Shown here piece after piece: positions 50,808 through 60,391 of a stretch of DNA of 64,000 nt. The translations under genes and the position numbers were made by a program. The notes beneath the pieces were generated by a model. The model saw nothing but the letters and a program-made list of their open reading frames with translations. It did no database searches and had not been told where the DNA came from. How positions within the stretch are numbered: the first letter of the stretch is position 1; each line of letters begins with the position of its first letter. The DNA is from an uncultured Flavihumibacter sp. (GTDB lineage Bacteria; Bacteroidota; Bacteroidia; Chitinophagales; Chitinophagaceae). The stretch covers positions 434,001 to 498,000 of the forward strand of contig CABHOY010000075.1 of NCBI GenBank assembly GCA_902168105.1, written 5' to 3'.

Positions 50808-51260
50808 TTAGAGCGCTACTGTTTTCGTCGAAATGCCCACGCGGTTAAGAAAATTGATATGGCAGATGCCTACAATGATATCAGCTATTTCCTTAGTGTT
50901 AAAATGAGTTTTGAGCTTTTCGTATGTTTCATCGGCAACACCATGAACGGAAATATGTGTTATTTCTTCAACTACCTGAAGCACGCTTCTTTCCGTCTCG
51001 GTAAAAAGGGGGCTTTCCTGCCAGGCCGAAAGGGCAAATATCCTGCGTGGTGTTTCGCCATGTTGTAGAGCTTCTGCTGTATGGTAGTCAACGCAGAAAG
51101 CGCATTTGTTGATCTGTGAAGCCCTGATCTTAATAATCTCGATCAGGCTTTTTGGTATTGAAGATTGATATAGACGGGTGTCCATTTTTGCAATCAGGTC
51201 CCAGTACATTGGTTCTTCTTTCCAGACATCGAGACGTTTTTTGATAATCTTAGTAAACAT
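50808..51260 (-). CDS. Carboxymuconolactone decarboxylase / AhpD-family protein
   Basis: A 150-residue helical protein with the AhpD redox motif, INKCAFCVDYHTAEAL (CxxC and following His). AhpD-type proteins are alkylhydroperoxidases that use the Cys pair; the wider family also includes decarboxylases. The frame opens at 51299, but the promoter element at 51297-51304 implies that the true start is the ATG at 51260 (MFTKIIKKRLDVWKE). Probably forms a two-gene unit with the HD-domain gene. Confidence 0.88.
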   Translation of the reverse strand: MFTKIIKKRLDVWKEEPMYWDLIAKMDTRLYQSSIPKSLIEIIKIRASQINKCAFCVDYHTAEALQHGETPRRIFALSAWQESPLFTETERSVLQVVEEITHISVHGVADETYEKLKTHFNTKEIADIIVGICHINFLNRVGISTKTVAL

Positions 51261-51296
51261 AATCGTTGCTTTTTTTATGACAACGAAGTTCTCTAA

Positions 51297-51304
51297 CAAA
51301 AGTA
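51297..51304 (-). promoter_or_regulatory. -7 promoter element of the AhpD-like gene
   Basis: TACTTTTG on the minus strand fits TAnnTTTG, with transcription expected near 51290 and a leader of about 30 bases before the ATG at 51260. Confidence 0.5.
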
Positions 51305-51444
51305 CCTTGTTTCTTGAACTAGGTTAAGAAATTTATCACAGTAGAGGATCAGGCAGTTGAAACGCCATGCTGTTCACATCAGGAGCGAAGATAAGCACGC
51401 TGAACAGGCCAGTGGGGAAAGCCTGGACCGATGGGTCAATACAT

Positions 51445-51476
51445 AAAAAAGCCGCCTCAACTGAGACGGCTTTTTT
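51445..51476. terminator. Terminator after nrdA
   Basis: AAAAAAGCCGCCTCA pairs with TGAGACGGCTTTTTT with one mismatch. It lies 25 bases beyond the nrdA stop. Confidence 0.88.
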
Positions 51477-51500
51477 CTATTAATGATGTTTAATATTTCA

Positions 51501-53924
51501 TTATGCACTGCAGGTTACACAACCTTCTTCCATGGTACATACTGCACCTTCCACAAATTCTACTTCATCAAGTTTGGAATCAACAGTTGTTTTAGCGCCT
51601 TTTGCCTCAACAGCTTTCGCTTCAGCTTTCTTTTCTACCATTGGTTCCATCTGCTGTCCACCTTGTTTTTCAACAGTGAACTGTACCGCCTGTGTAGCCG
51701 CCTGTGTACGCAGGTAGTACATACCTGTTTTCAGGCCTTTCTTCCATGCGTAGAAGTGCATAGAGGTCAGTTTAGCTGCAGAAGGAGTGTCAACGAACAG
51801 GTTCAGGGACTGTGACTGGCAGATGAATGCACCGCGGTCTGCTGCCATGTCGATGATAGTACGTTGTTTGATCTCCCAAACTGTTTTGTACAGTTCTTTG
51901 ATCTGTGTTGGGATCTCCGGAATGTGCTGGATAGAGCCGTTGGAAGAAATGATCTTGTTCTTCATATCATTATCCCACAGGCCCAGTTCTACCAGGTCTT
52001 TCAGGAGGTGTTTATTCACTACTACGAACTCACCGCTCAGTACGCGACGGGTGTAGATGTTTGAAGTGTATGGCTCGAAACATTCGTTGTTACCCAGGAT
52101 CTGAGAAGTAGAGGCAGTTGGCATTGGCGCCAGCAACAGGGAGTTGCGGATACCATGTTTCTTGATCTCTGCTTTCAGCGCTGTCCAGTCCCAACGTTCA
52201 GATGGTGTTACACCCCACATATCGAACTGCAGGATACCTTTAGATGCTGGTGACCCTTCGTAAGTTTCATATGCACCGTCTTTTATAGCCAGGTCTTTTG
52301 ATGCATTCAATGCAGCAAAGTAGATGGTTTCAAAGATCTCGCTGTTCAGTTGTTTAGCTTCTTCACTTTCGAACGGATAACGCATCAGGATGAAGGCATC
52401 GGCCAGACCCTGTACACCCAGACCGATAGGACGGTGGCGCAGGTTGCTGTTACGTGCTTCGTCAACAGGGTAGAAGTTGTTATCGATGATACGGTTCAGG
52501 TTCAGTGAAGCCTGATAAGTTACTTCGTATAATTTCTCATGATCGAATTGACCATCTACAACGAAGCGAGGTAACGCCAGAGAAGCCAGGTTACATACTG
52601 CTACTTCATTTGCGTCAGTATATTCGATGATCTCTGTACACAGGTTGGAGCTCTTGATAGTACCCAGGTTCTGCTGGTTTGATTTGCGGTTGGCAGAATC
52701 TTTATACAGCAGGTAAGGGGTACCGGTTTCGATCTGTGCATCCAGGATAGCAAACCACAGGTCCTGTGCTTTTACTGTTCTGCGTGCACGGTTCTCTTTC
52801 TCATATTGTGTGTAGAGCTTTTCGAACGCTTCACCCCAACACTCATGCAGTCCTGGTGCTTCGTGCGGACAGAACAGGCTCCAGTCGCCATTTTCTTCTA
52901 CACGTTTCATGAACAGGTCAGGCATCCACAGTGCAAAGAAGAGGTCTCTTGCACGCATTTCTTCCTTACCGTGGTTCTTACGCAGGTCGAGGAATTCGAA
53001 TACGTCTGCATGCCATGGTTCCAGGTAGATAGCGAAAGCGCCTTTACGCTTACCGCCGCCCTGGTCTACATAACGGGCAGTATCATTGAATACGCGCAGC
53101 ATTGGGATGATACCATTAGAAGTACCATTGGTACCGCTGATGTAAGATCCTGTAGCACGGATATTATGAATGCTCAGACCAATACCACCAGCGCTCTGGG
53201 AGATCTTTGCAGTTTGTTTCAGTGTATCGTAGATACCCTCGATGCTATCGTCCTGCATAGTCAGCAGGAAACAGCTGGACATCTGTGGTTTAGGTGTACC
53301 AGCGTTAAAGAGGGTAGGAGTAGCGTGTGTGAACCAACGCTCGCTCATCAGGTTGTATGTCTTGATAGCAGATTCGATATCTTCTTTATGGATACCAACA
53401 GACACACGCATGAACATATGCTGCGGACGTTCTGCCACCTTACCGTCTACCTTCAGCAGATAAGAGCGTTCCAGTGTTTTGAAACCAAAGTAATCGAAGG
53501 CAAAGTCACGGTCGTAGATGATGCTGGAATCCAGGATCTCAGCATTCTTCCTGATGATCTCATATACGTCATCAGAGATCAGTGGCGCAGGTTTCCCTAC
53601 TTTAGGATCGATATATTCATACAGTTTCTTCATTGTCTTAGAGAATGATTTTACTGTATTTTTATGGAGATTGCTCACCGCAATACGCGATGCAAGCAAG
53701 GCATAGTCAGGATGTTTAGTAGTAAGCGACGCTGCTGTTTCGGCAGCAAGATTATCCAGCTCGCTGGTAGTTACTCCATCATATAAACCCTGTATCACTT
53801 TTTTAGCTACGTCTATGGCGTCTACGTATTCCGCATTCAGTCCATAACAGAGCTTTTCAACACGAGCAGTAATCTTGTCAAACTTAACAGCTTCTTTGTG
53901 GCCGTCGCGCTTAATTACAAACAT
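51501..53924 (-). CDS. nrdA: Class I ribonucleoside-diphosphate reductase, alpha subunit
   Basis: An 807-residue catalytic subunit that reduces ribonucleotides to deoxyribonucleotides. An N-terminal ATP-cone is present (MFVIKRDGHKEAVKFDKITA). Active-site elements are SSCFLL, NLCTEIIEYTD, VCNLASLALP and PMPTASTSQILGNNECFEP. The C-terminal redox Cys pair is in EEGCVTCSA. A Lys/Glu/Ala-rich linker (about residues 755-785) precedes the tail. It follows nrdB after 83 bases in the same unit, beta before alpha, the reverse of E. coli. Confidence 0.97.
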   Translation of the reverse strand: MFVIKRDGHKEAVKFDKITARVEKLCYGLNAEYVDAIDVAKKVIQGLYDGVTTSELDNLAAETAASLTTKHPDYALLASRIAVSNLHKNTVKSFSKTMKKLYEYIDPKVGKPAPLISDDVYEIIRKNAEILDSSIIYDRDFAFDYFGFKTLERSYLLKVDGKVAERPQHMFMRVSVGIHKEDIESAIKTYNLMSERWFTHATPTLFNAGTPKPQMSSCFLLTMQDDSIEGIYDTLKQTAKISQSAGGIGLSIHNIRATGSYISGTNGTSNGIIPMLRVFNDTARYVDQGGGKRKGAFAIYLEPWHADVFEFLDLRKNHGKEEMRARDLFFALWMPDLFMKRVEENGDWSLFCPHEAPGLHECWGEAFEKLYTQYEKENRARRTVKAQDLWFAILDAQIETGTPYLLYKDSANRKSNQQNLGTIKSSNLCTEIIEYTDANEVAVCNLASLALPRFVVDGQFDHEKLYEVTYQASLNLNRIIDNNFYPVDEARNSNLRHRPIGLGVQGLADAFILMRYPFESEEAKQLNSEIFETIYFAALNASKDLAIKDGAYETYEGSPASKGILQFDMWGVTPSERWDWTALKAEIKKHGIRNSLLLAPMPTASTSQILGNNECFEPYTSNIYTRRVLSGEFVVVNKHLLKDLVELGLWDNDMKNKIISSNGSIQHIPEIPTQIKELYKTVWEIKQRTIIDMAADRGAFICQSQSLNLFVDTPSAAKLTSMHFYAWKKGLKTGMYYLRTQAATQAVQFTVEKQGGQQMEPMVEKKAEAKAVEAKGAKTTVDSKLDEVEFVEGAVCTMEEGCVTCSA

Positions 53925-54007
53925 GGGTATGTGAATTTAAGAGGTTGAGTAATATGAATTATGGTTAGTTGGCAAATTCTGCAATAAACTGCAATTATTA
54001 TGCCTTA

Positions 54008-54979
54008 TTAGAAATCTTCGTCCAGGCTGAATGTCTGTGTATCCTTGCCCGACATCACACCTGCTTTCTGGTAATCGCCTACTCTCTTTTCAAAGAAGTT
54101 GGTCTTACCCTGCAGGGAGATCATTTCCATAAAGTCAAACGGATTTGCCGTGTTATATATTTTAGTATAGCCCAGTTCACCTAACCAACGGTCAGCAACA
54201 AACTCGATGTATTCGGCCATCAGTTTGCTGTTCATGCCGATCAGCGCTACCGGTAATGCTTCTATGATAAATTCTTTTTCAATAGTAACTGCATCACGGA
54301 TGATGGTATGTACCTGTTCCTCCGGCAGTTTGTTTTCCAGCATGCTGTACAACAGACAGGCAAACTCACAGTGTAAACCTTCATCACGGCTGATCAACTC
54401 ATTAGAGAAGGTCAGACCTGGCATTAATCCTCTTTTCTTCAACCAGAAGATAGAGCAGAAGCTACCACTGAAGAAGATGCCTTCCACAGCCGCAAATGCT
54501 ACCAGGCGTTCTGCGAAGTTGCCGTTGTCGATCCAGCGCAGTGCCCATTCTGCTTTTTTCTTTACAGCAGGTACTGTATCAATTGCATGGAACAGACGGT
54601 TTTTTTCGGCCGGGTCCTTTACGTAAGTATCTATTAATAACGCATACGTTTCAGAGTGGATGTTTTCCATCATGATCTGGAAACCATAGAAGCAACGTGC
54701 TTCTGGTAACTGTACCTCACTCATAAAGTTAACAGCAAGGTTTTCGTTAACGATACCGTCACTTGCTGCGAAAAATGCTAATACGTGTGTGATGAAATGA
54801 CGCTCTCCATCATTGAGGTTGCCCCAATCTTTCATATCTGCACTCAGATCAATCTCCTCTGCTGTCCAGAAACTAGCCTCATGTTGTTTGTACTTCTCCC
54901 AAACCTTCGGATAGTTGATCGGCAGCAATACAAATCTGTCTTTGTTTTCTTTTAAAAGCAGTTCATTCTCTAAATTCAT
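54008..54979 (-). CDS. nrdB: Class I ribonucleotide reductase, beta (radical) subunit
   Basis: A 323-residue diiron protein. Metal ligands and radical tyrosine are visible: FWTAEEIDL, then MMENIHSETYALLID (Glu, His and the Tyr four residues later), and SRDEGLHCEFACLLY. The radical Tyr being present suggests a standard class Ia-type enzyme. First gene of nrdB-nrdA, with a leader of about 210 bases and a promoter at 55198-55205. Confidence 0.96.
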   Translation of the reverse strand: MNLENELLLKENKDRFVLLPINYPKVWEKYKQHEASFWTAEEIDLSADMKDWGNLNDGERHFITHVLAFFAASDGIVNENLAVNFMSEVQLPEARCFYGFQIMMENIHSETYALLIDTYVKDPAEKNRLFHAIDTVPAVKKKAEWALRWIDNGNFAERLVAFAAVEGIFFSGSFCSIFWLKKRGLMPGLTFSNELISRDEGLHCEFACLLYSMLENKLPEEQVHTIIRDAVTIEKEFIIEALPVALIGMNSKLMAEYIEFVADRWLGELGYTKIYNTANPFDFMEMISLQGKTNFFEKRVGDYQKAGVMSGKDTQTFSLDEDF

Positions 54980-55205
54980 CGCTCAATAATTTTATATGGT
55001 TAACGTATACAGATAGAAAGGACATGACGGAGATATTATTTCCCACGTTATACTGATTTGGACCCTTTCATGATACCCTTTGATACGTAGATGTTCCGAC
55101 CGAATTTTCATGTGCCGGCTGGCTGGAATTCCCTTGCCGGCTACCGGGGTGTTCGCTTATATCCCTGGAGACTTAACAATCGTGTCGTGAACTGATACAA
55201 ATGTA
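54980..55205 (-). promoter_or_regulatory. Promoter and long leader of nrdB-nrdA
   Basis: A -7 element TACATTTG is at 55198-55205 (minus strand), giving a leader of about 210 bases. Within it is a G+C-rich part with inverted GCCGGC copies (55113-55118 and 55135-55140) and nearby complementary pieces, unlike the A+T-rich surroundings. No NrdR-box or cobalamin-riboswitch consensus was recognised. The stretch 55206-55422 holds a DnaA-box-like TTTTCCACA (minus strand, near 55250) and nothing else clear. Confidence 0.4.
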
Positions 55206-55422
55206 CACATCAATGACACCCGTGCCTTTTTTAGTTTTTAACAGCGTGTGGAAAAACAGCTGATGAATTTTGAAGACATACCATGATAGCGCACTCGGGG
55301 GAAAGAGGGATATTAATAAATCCTTAATTCACATTTCCCACGCACAAAAGGCAGTGAGTATAACGTCTATGAGCTGAAAATTTTGTTAAATCACCTGATG
55401 CAAATTGACTTTCAGCCATTTA

Positions 55423-55452
55423 TTGCACATATTTACAAATAAATTATATTTC
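55423..55452 (+). promoter_or_regulatory. Promoter of the ABC ATPase gene, five bases from its ATG
   Basis: TTG (55423-55425), 19 bases, then TATATTTC (55445-55452), which differs from TAnnTTTG only in the last base. The ATG follows at 55458, so the transcript would have almost no leader. Confidence 0.5.
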
Positions 55453-55457
55453 TCCAT

Positions 55458-56090
55458 ATGGCATCTCATATACTAAGTCTTCACCATGTTATAAAATCAT
55501 ATCATGACAGGGTGGTGTTAGATATCCCCAATCTTGAACTGGATTATGGAGTTTACTGGTTATTGGGGGCCAACGGCGCCGGGAAAACAACAGCTATGAA
55601 GGTCATGGCCGGACTGATCCCGTTCAAAGGCGATATCCTGCTGGAGAATAATATCAACTGTAATAAACAGCCTGTTCAATACCGGCGACTTGTAAATTAC
55701 GCAGAAGCAGAACCCTTGTACCCCGGTTTCGTGACCGGTAGCGATCTTGTTTCCCTGTATGTAAAAACCAAGGGGAAAGGGTATAAAAATGTGCAGGAAA
55801 TGATTGACCTGATGGGAGTTGCATCGTTTATCCACCGGCCTGTAAGCAGCTACTCCAGCGGTATGCTGAAAAAGGTCTCCCTGCTGCTGGCCTTTACCGG
55901 TACTCCAAAGGTGATCCTGCTGGACGAACCGTTGATCACCCTTGATACACAATCACTTCCACTGTTATACACATTAGTAGAAGAATTTCACCGGCAATTT
56001 GGGGTCACTTTTTGTATCACCTCTCATCAGCCGGTAACTGCCGGATCGGTCCACCTACAGGTAGAAGGAAAAAATATTGTGAAGATCTAA
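55458..56090 (+). CDS. ABC transporter ATP-binding protein
   Basis: A 210-residue nucleotide-binding subunit: Walker A GANGAGKT (about residues 37-44), signature YSSGMLKK in place of LSGGQ, and Walker B VILLDEP, with the H-loop at ITSHQP. It is of the small exporter type (as in ABC-2-like systems). The membrane partner is the next gene, nine bases downstream. Substrate unknown. Confidence 0.92.
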   Translation: MASHILSLHHVIKSYHDRVVLDIPNLELDYGVYWLLGANGAGKTTAMKVMAGLIPFKGDILLENNINCNKQPVQYRRLVNYAEAEPLYPGFVTGSDLVSLYVKTKGKGYKNVQEMIDLMGVASFIHRPVSSYSSGMLKKVSLLLAFTGTPKVILLDEPLITLDTQSLPLLYTLVEEFHRQFGVTFCITSHQPVTAGSVHLQVEGKNIVKI

Positions 56091-56099
56091 TTATCCCCA

Positions 56100-57206
56100 A
56101 TGGCTTTATCCAAGATATTCACAGTACGTTATTACGCTAAGAACACCGGGTTTTTCCTCGTGTTGTTCTATTTCTTTTTTGGTATTGTTCCCGGCGGACA
56201 ACTACCTTCTTATCACCATACCTTAATAAAGGGCTTTACTGGCAGTCTTGACTTCCTGGCCCTCGTGTGTCTGGGCTGGTTATTGTATAACCTGAAATGC
56301 ATTGCGTTTATCGTCAATGTATTATCCTCAAAAGAACACACCTTCCTGTATGGCACTCTCGGTGTGCTGGAAGGCCCCGTCAAATGGCGCACCTGGTTAT
56401 GGCTGCACGTCACGCTCTATGCTCCCGTACTAATATATAGCGGGGTTGCTGCATTGATAGCCATACAGTTACATTTTCATTTATCCGCTGTTATTATAGG
56501 GCTATTTAATATCGTGATGGTCGTTGCGCCGCTTTGGCTCTATGACCAAAAAATGAAACATCCCGGTACGGTATCTTTTCTGGCTAAATGGCAGCAATGG
56601 CTGAACAGGACCATCCGGAAGCCGGTTTGGTCATTATATGGCTATGAACTGCTGAATAATAATATGAAGTCATTGGCTATCGCCAAAGTAGTATCGGGAG
56701 GAATCGTCATTATTACCTGTTCGCTGATGGGGACAGCATATGACGTGCGTTTTGTCCTGGTCGGGTTCCTGGTATGTATCCTGTCGCAGGTAGTACTGAT
56801 ATACAATCACAGGCGTTTTGATGATCTTTATCTTTCCCTGCTACCACAGTTGCCGGTGCAAATGTGGAAAAGATATGTGCAGACAGGGTTACTGTATTTA
56901 GTACTGTTATTGCCCGAAAGCATCCTGCTGACGTACAGGATATGGCAACAAACGACGCCTGCACATATTATCATGCTGGTAGCTACCGGGGTATCTGTAC
57001 TATTATTGTTGCGCAGCCTGTTGTACTTTCCACGGATGGACCAGGACAGGTATTTCCGCTGGGTATTGATCATCATCGTTGTATTACTTTTTATGGGATT
57101 GGCGCGGTTATATTGGTACGGAATTATCCTGCTTCAGGTACCGGCGCTTACTATTTTTTACAATAGGTATTACCGTTATGAGGCTCCCCTGGAAAAGGTC
57201 GACTGA
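56100..57206 (+). CDS. Multi-spanning membrane protein, likely permease partner of the preceding ABC ATPase
   Basis: A 368-residue protein with about nine or ten hydrophobic segments and few charged residues, no signal peptide, and no motif I can name. The very close spacing to the ATPase gene and the lack of any other partner make it the likely membrane half of an ABC exporter (inference). A 15-bp palindrome, TCACTAT-C-ATAGTGA (57211-57225), lies just after its stop. Confidence 0.68.
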   Translation: MALSKIFTVRYYAKNTGFFLVLFYFFFGIVPGGQLPSYHHTLIKGFTGSLDFLALVCLGWLLYNLKCIAFIVNVLSSKEHTFLYGTLGVLEGPVKWRTWLWLHVTLYAPVLIYSGVAALIAIQLHFHLSAVIIGLFNIVMVVAPLWLYDQKMKHPGTVSFLAKWQQWLNRTIRKPVWSLYGYELLNNNMKSLAIAKVVSGGIVIITCSLMGTAYDVRFVLVGFLVCILSQVVLIYNHRRFDDLYLSLLPQLPVQMWKRYVQTGLLYLVLLLPESILLTYRIWQQTTPAHIIMLVATGVSVLLLLRSLLYFPRMDQDRYFRWVLIIIVVLLFMGLARLYWYGIILLQVPALTIFYNRYYRYEAPLEKVD

Positions 57207-57298
57207 CGACTCACTATCATAGTGAAAATATGGGTATATTCGTCCGGAGGTCGTAAACGGGGCGCGCAAGGACACAAACATATTTTTAACCATTATCT

Positions 57299-58171
57299 AT
57301 GGGTTTCTTATCAAAAATCTTTGGTAAACGCAACAGTGCCGGTATAGACGACCAGTTGCCGGTTGTGCACATAGCTGATGATGATGAACGTATGAACTGG
57401 GCTATCGAAAAAGCCAACGCCACCTTACATTATTTCCAGAATTGCCTGCTGGCGCCCGATCCCGAGCAGCAATACTTTTCCGTAAAAGTATTGATAGATG
57501 ATGGTGTGAATCGTGAGCACCTCTGGCTCATATCGCCCAGCTTTGATGATGAAGGCAACCTGTATGGGATAGTCGGGAACAAGCCGGTCTATGTTAGTTC
57601 TGTCGCCGTCAATCAGAAAATAGGCATCGACCCCCGTTTTATTTCCGACTGGATGATCATTGAAGAAGGGCGCCTGATAGGAGGATATACCATCCGGGCT
57701 ATCCGGGATGGCCGGCCCGACCATGAGCGGCCTGAATTTGACAGGCAGGTCGGGTTGTACATTGACGAAGGAATTGACTACTTTGTTCATGATTTTTCCA
57801 CACCCGAAGGGGCCATTTTGTCTCTGGAAGACGCTTACGACGATCAGGATATAGAAAAGGCCCTTGAGTGCAAGAACTTTGAAGAGGAAGCCAGAATGCT
57901 GCTGCTGGAAATGAATGACAGATGTAGCGGCAGGGAAATACTGGAAACTACTGCCAACATTTTACGCACAGCTTTCATCAAAAGTCTTCAAAAGGACGGA
58001 TTTCCCGTTTTCAGAGACCTGCGCCGCGCTTATCCTTATCGTAAAAAGATCACGGACAATTTGTACCTCATTACGGAAGTCTGCATCTTTCCTAACGGAA
58101 CAAAAAGTCAGCAGCAGATCTACACTTTTAAAGGTGAAGATGGCTGGCGAGTACTAAACATAAAAGAATAA
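57299..58171 (+). CDS. DUF2314 (YegJ-like) domain protein
   Basis: A 290-residue cytoplasmic protein. Residues about 38-135 match DUF2314: a predicted start DDERMNWAIEKANATLHYF, then FSVKVLIDDGVNREHLWLI and SDWMIIEEGRLIGGYTIRAI. The C-terminal half (about 160-290) is acidic then basic and may be a second small domain (YRKKITDNLYLITEVCIFPN). The function of DUF2314 is not known. It is probably independent of the ABC pair, 92 bases upstream. Confidence 0.75.
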   Translation: MGFLSKIFGKRNSAGIDDQLPVVHIADDDERMNWAIEKANATLHYFQNCLLAPDPEQQYFSVKVLIDDGVNREHLWLISPSFDDEGNLYGIVGNKPVYVSSVAVNQKIGIDPRFISDWMIIEEGRLIGGYTIRAIRDGRPDHERPEFDRQVGLYIDEGIDYFVHDFSTPEGAILSLEDAYDDQDIEKALECKNFEEEARMLLLEMNDRCSGREILETTANILRTAFIKSLQKDGFPVFRDLRRAYPYRKKITDNLYLITEVCIFPNGTKSQQQIYTFKGEDGWRVLNIKE

Positions 58172-58196
58172 AATATACAGGTCAAACATCCATGTC

Positions 58197-59276
58197 ATGA
58201 TGAAGAAGATTTTAAGTCACAGCATTTTGTTTTTATTCGCTGCTTTCACAGCAGTAGCACAACAACCTCTGAAAGTAGGCGTAGCCGGTTTATCGCATGA
58301 CCACGTGCATCTGCTGATGCATCAGTGGAAAAAAGGACAGGTGATCATTGCCGGTATCGCAGAGGCGGATCAGCAACTTATCGCACGTTACAAGAAAAGC
58401 TATCAGCTACCGGATTCTCTTTTTTATCCCGATCTGAATGCTTTGCTGGCGCATACACATCCTGACGCCGTTTTAGGTTACAATCCGGTGTCCGAACATA
58501 TTAACGTAGTAGAAGCCTGTGCTCCCAAACATATACCTGTAATGGTGGAGAAACCACTGGCTACGACCGTAGCACAGGCGGAGAGAATGGCGTTGCTGGC
58601 AAGGAAATATAATATTCCTTTGCTGACCAACTTCGAAACTACCTGGTACAATACCAATCAGTATGTGTACGACATGGTGAAAAAACAGGAGGCCATTGGC
58701 CCTGTGCGTAAAATGGTGGTGCATGACGGTCATGAAGGTCCGAGGGAGATAGGTTGCAGCGAAGATTTCCTGCGCTGGTTAACTGATCCTGTGAAAAACG
58801 GGGGAGGAGCATTGATGGACTTCGGCTGTTATGGTGCGAACCTGATGACATGGTTAATGGATGGCAAGGCGCCAATCGCTGTTACGGCAGTAGCCCGCCA
58901 TATCAAACCGTCTGTATATCCTAAAGTGGAAGACGACGCAACCATCCTGCTGGAATATCCTGAAGCAACGGGTATTATCGAGGCGTCCTGGAACTGGCCA
59001 TTCAGTATCAAGGATTGGGAGGTTTTCGGTAAATCAGGTTACCTGCATGCACTGAACCCGAAAGATCTGCAACAGAGGAAAAAGAATGACTACCAGCCGG
59101 TTACCGTGCCAGAGGCTGCTTATACCGACAATATTACGTATCTTGCAGCGGTGCTGAATGGTACCCTGAAGCCGGGCAACGATCTGTCTTCCCTGGAAAA
59201 CAACCTGATCGTTGTACGTATCCTGGAAGCCGCCCGTACCTCTGCGAAGGAAGGAAAACGTGTTGTACTGAAATAA
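58197..59276 (+). CDS. Exported Gfo/Idh/MocA-like oxidoreductase family protein
   Basis: A 359-residue protein. A Sec-type signal peptide (residues about 1-21, ending AVAQ) precedes a Gfo/Idh/MocA fold: KVGVAGLSHDHVH, later VMVEKPLATTVAQAERM with the catalytic EKP lysine, and GGGALMDFGCYGANLMTWLM. The usual GxGxxG loop is degenerate, with Ser where the second Gly of the motif should be. Family members oxidise sugars or cyclitols with NAD(P). The signal peptide without twin arginines is unusual for a cofactor-bound enzyme. Followed by a very strong hairpin. Confidence 0.85.
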   Translation: MMKKILSHSILFLFAAFTAVAQQPLKVGVAGLSHDHVHLLMHQWKKGQVIIAGIAEADQQLIARYKKSYQLPDSLFYPDLNALLAHTHPDAVLGYNPVSEHINVVEACAPKHIPVMVEKPLATTVAQAERMALLARKYNIPLLTNFETTWYNTNQYVYDMVKKQEAIGPVRKMVVHDGHEGPREIGCSEDFLRWLTDPVKNGGGALMDFGCYGANLMTWLMDGKAPIAVTAVARHIKPSVYPKVEDDATILLEYPEATGIIEASWNWPFSIKDWEVFGKSGYLHALNPKDLQQRKKNDYQPVTVPEAAYTDNITYLAAVLNGTLKPGNDLSSLENNLIVVRILEAARTSAKEGKRVVLK

Positions 59277-59368
59277 GGGTTGAGAGAACAAGCAGAGAAG
59301 ACGGAGAGAAGAAGTACATAAGGGACAACCAAGCATTCAACAAGAACGAATAAATGCCGCTTTAATAC

Positions 59369-59410
59369 AAACAGCCACAATGTTGCTTTCGAACAACATT
59401 GTGGCTGTTT
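59369..59410 (+). terminator. Strong hairpin terminator after the oxidoreductase-like gene
   Basis: AAACAGCCACAATGTTG (59369-59385) pairs exactly with CAACATTGTGGCTGTTT (59394-59410) around an 8-base loop. Only a short T-run is within the arm itself. Confidence 0.8.
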
Positions 59411-59453
59411 GATCATTATTTACTATCCATCTGTAACACTATAATAGCTACCT

Positions 59454-60311
59454 ATGTCTACCACATCAGAGAAGGTCAAGTCGAATGCGAAAGACCGTGC
59501 CTGGATCATTACCCTGACGATCCTTTTCGGCATCATGGCCATCCTCCTTTTTTACACGATCATCTGCATCTGGCCCTCCGGCTATGTAAGCAGTAAAGAT
59601 CCGTTCAAATTATTCGGAAGTATCTATACCATCACAGCGGAACACCGTTTCCTGTTATTGATGATACTGGGCGGGGCCCTGGGTGCCAATGTGCACCTCA
59701 TCATCTCATTTACCGCCTTTGTGGGCAACCGCACTTTTGTGACCACCTGGATCCCATGGTACCTGTTAAGACCATTGATCGGTGCAGGTATGGCTATGTT
59801 CTTCTACATGTTGCTGAGAGGAGGGATCCTGACTTATAGTCCGCCGGTAGCGCCTGAACTGCCCGAGAACAATCAGGTTACGGAAGCCGTTTCCACACCC
59901 GCAGTTACCGAAGGGGAAGTTAGCGCCAGCGCTGTACCGGAAGAAGGCACTGTTCATGAAGCTTCTTCAGCAGATACTACTGCTACAGATTCAATCACCG
60001 CAGCCGCCGATTCTACTGCTGCAATACCAGCTGCTGAAAAGAGCGAGGCTGACGAGCCCAGGGATAGTGTGCCCTTGAACCCTTACGGTATGATGGCTAT
60101 TGCCTGCCTGGTAGGCCTGTTCTCCAAAGAGGCGTCCGAAAAGCTGGAAGAAGTGTTTAAAACCTTGTTCAACGTTAAAGAGAAAACCCAGTATAAGGAT
60201 AAATTGCCGGAAGACAGTAATGGGAATGGTAACGAAGTGGCTGCCGATCAGGTAGATGCTGCTGATGCCGGCCTGGCCGACCAGAAGACTGAACCAGGCG
60301 AGGGATTGTAA
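59454..60311 (+). CDS. Membrane protein of unknown function with a low-complexity acidic linker
   Basis: A 285-residue protein: three N-terminal hydrophobic segments (about 17-42, 62-84 and 100-122). Then comes a 75-residue linker of Ala, Thr, Ser, Glu and Pro (about 128-202), a short hydrophobic segment (about 210-222, YGMMAIACLVGLFS), and an acidic tail. The stretch FSKEASEKLEEVFKTLFNV is a clear helix. I recognise no family. Its 3' end faces the long palindrome at 60392-60481 and the convergent gene. Confidence 0.6.
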   Translation: MSTTSEKVKSNAKDRAWIITLTILFGIMAILLFYTIICIWPSGYVSSKDPFKLFGSIYTITAEHRFLLLMILGGALGANVHLIISFTAFVGNRTFVTTWIPWYLLRPLIGAGMAMFFYMLLRGGILTYSPPVAPELPENNQVTEAVSTPAVTEGEVSASAVPEEGTVHEASSADTTATDSITAAADSTAAIPAAEKSEADEPRDSVPLNPYGMMAIACLVGLFSKEASEKLEEVFKTLFNVKEKTQYKDKLPEDSNGNGNEVAADQVDAADAGLADQKTEPGEGL

Positions 60312-60391
60312 GCTGTAAAGTCAATCCTGAACATCTTCAATAAAACTGTAAAGTTTTTCTGTACTAAGACAAACCTATTTCAGGATCATAC

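Noticed and set aside
52806..53648. 280-residue plus-strand frame opposite nrdA
   Set aside because: It is antisense to the well-conserved nrdA, lacks recognisable domains and has many isolated Cys/His/Phe runs typical of shadow frames.
54980..55205. Cobalamin riboswitch in the nrd leader
   Set aside because: GGGAA and GCCGGC pieces are superficially similar, but the conserved B12-box order is not present.
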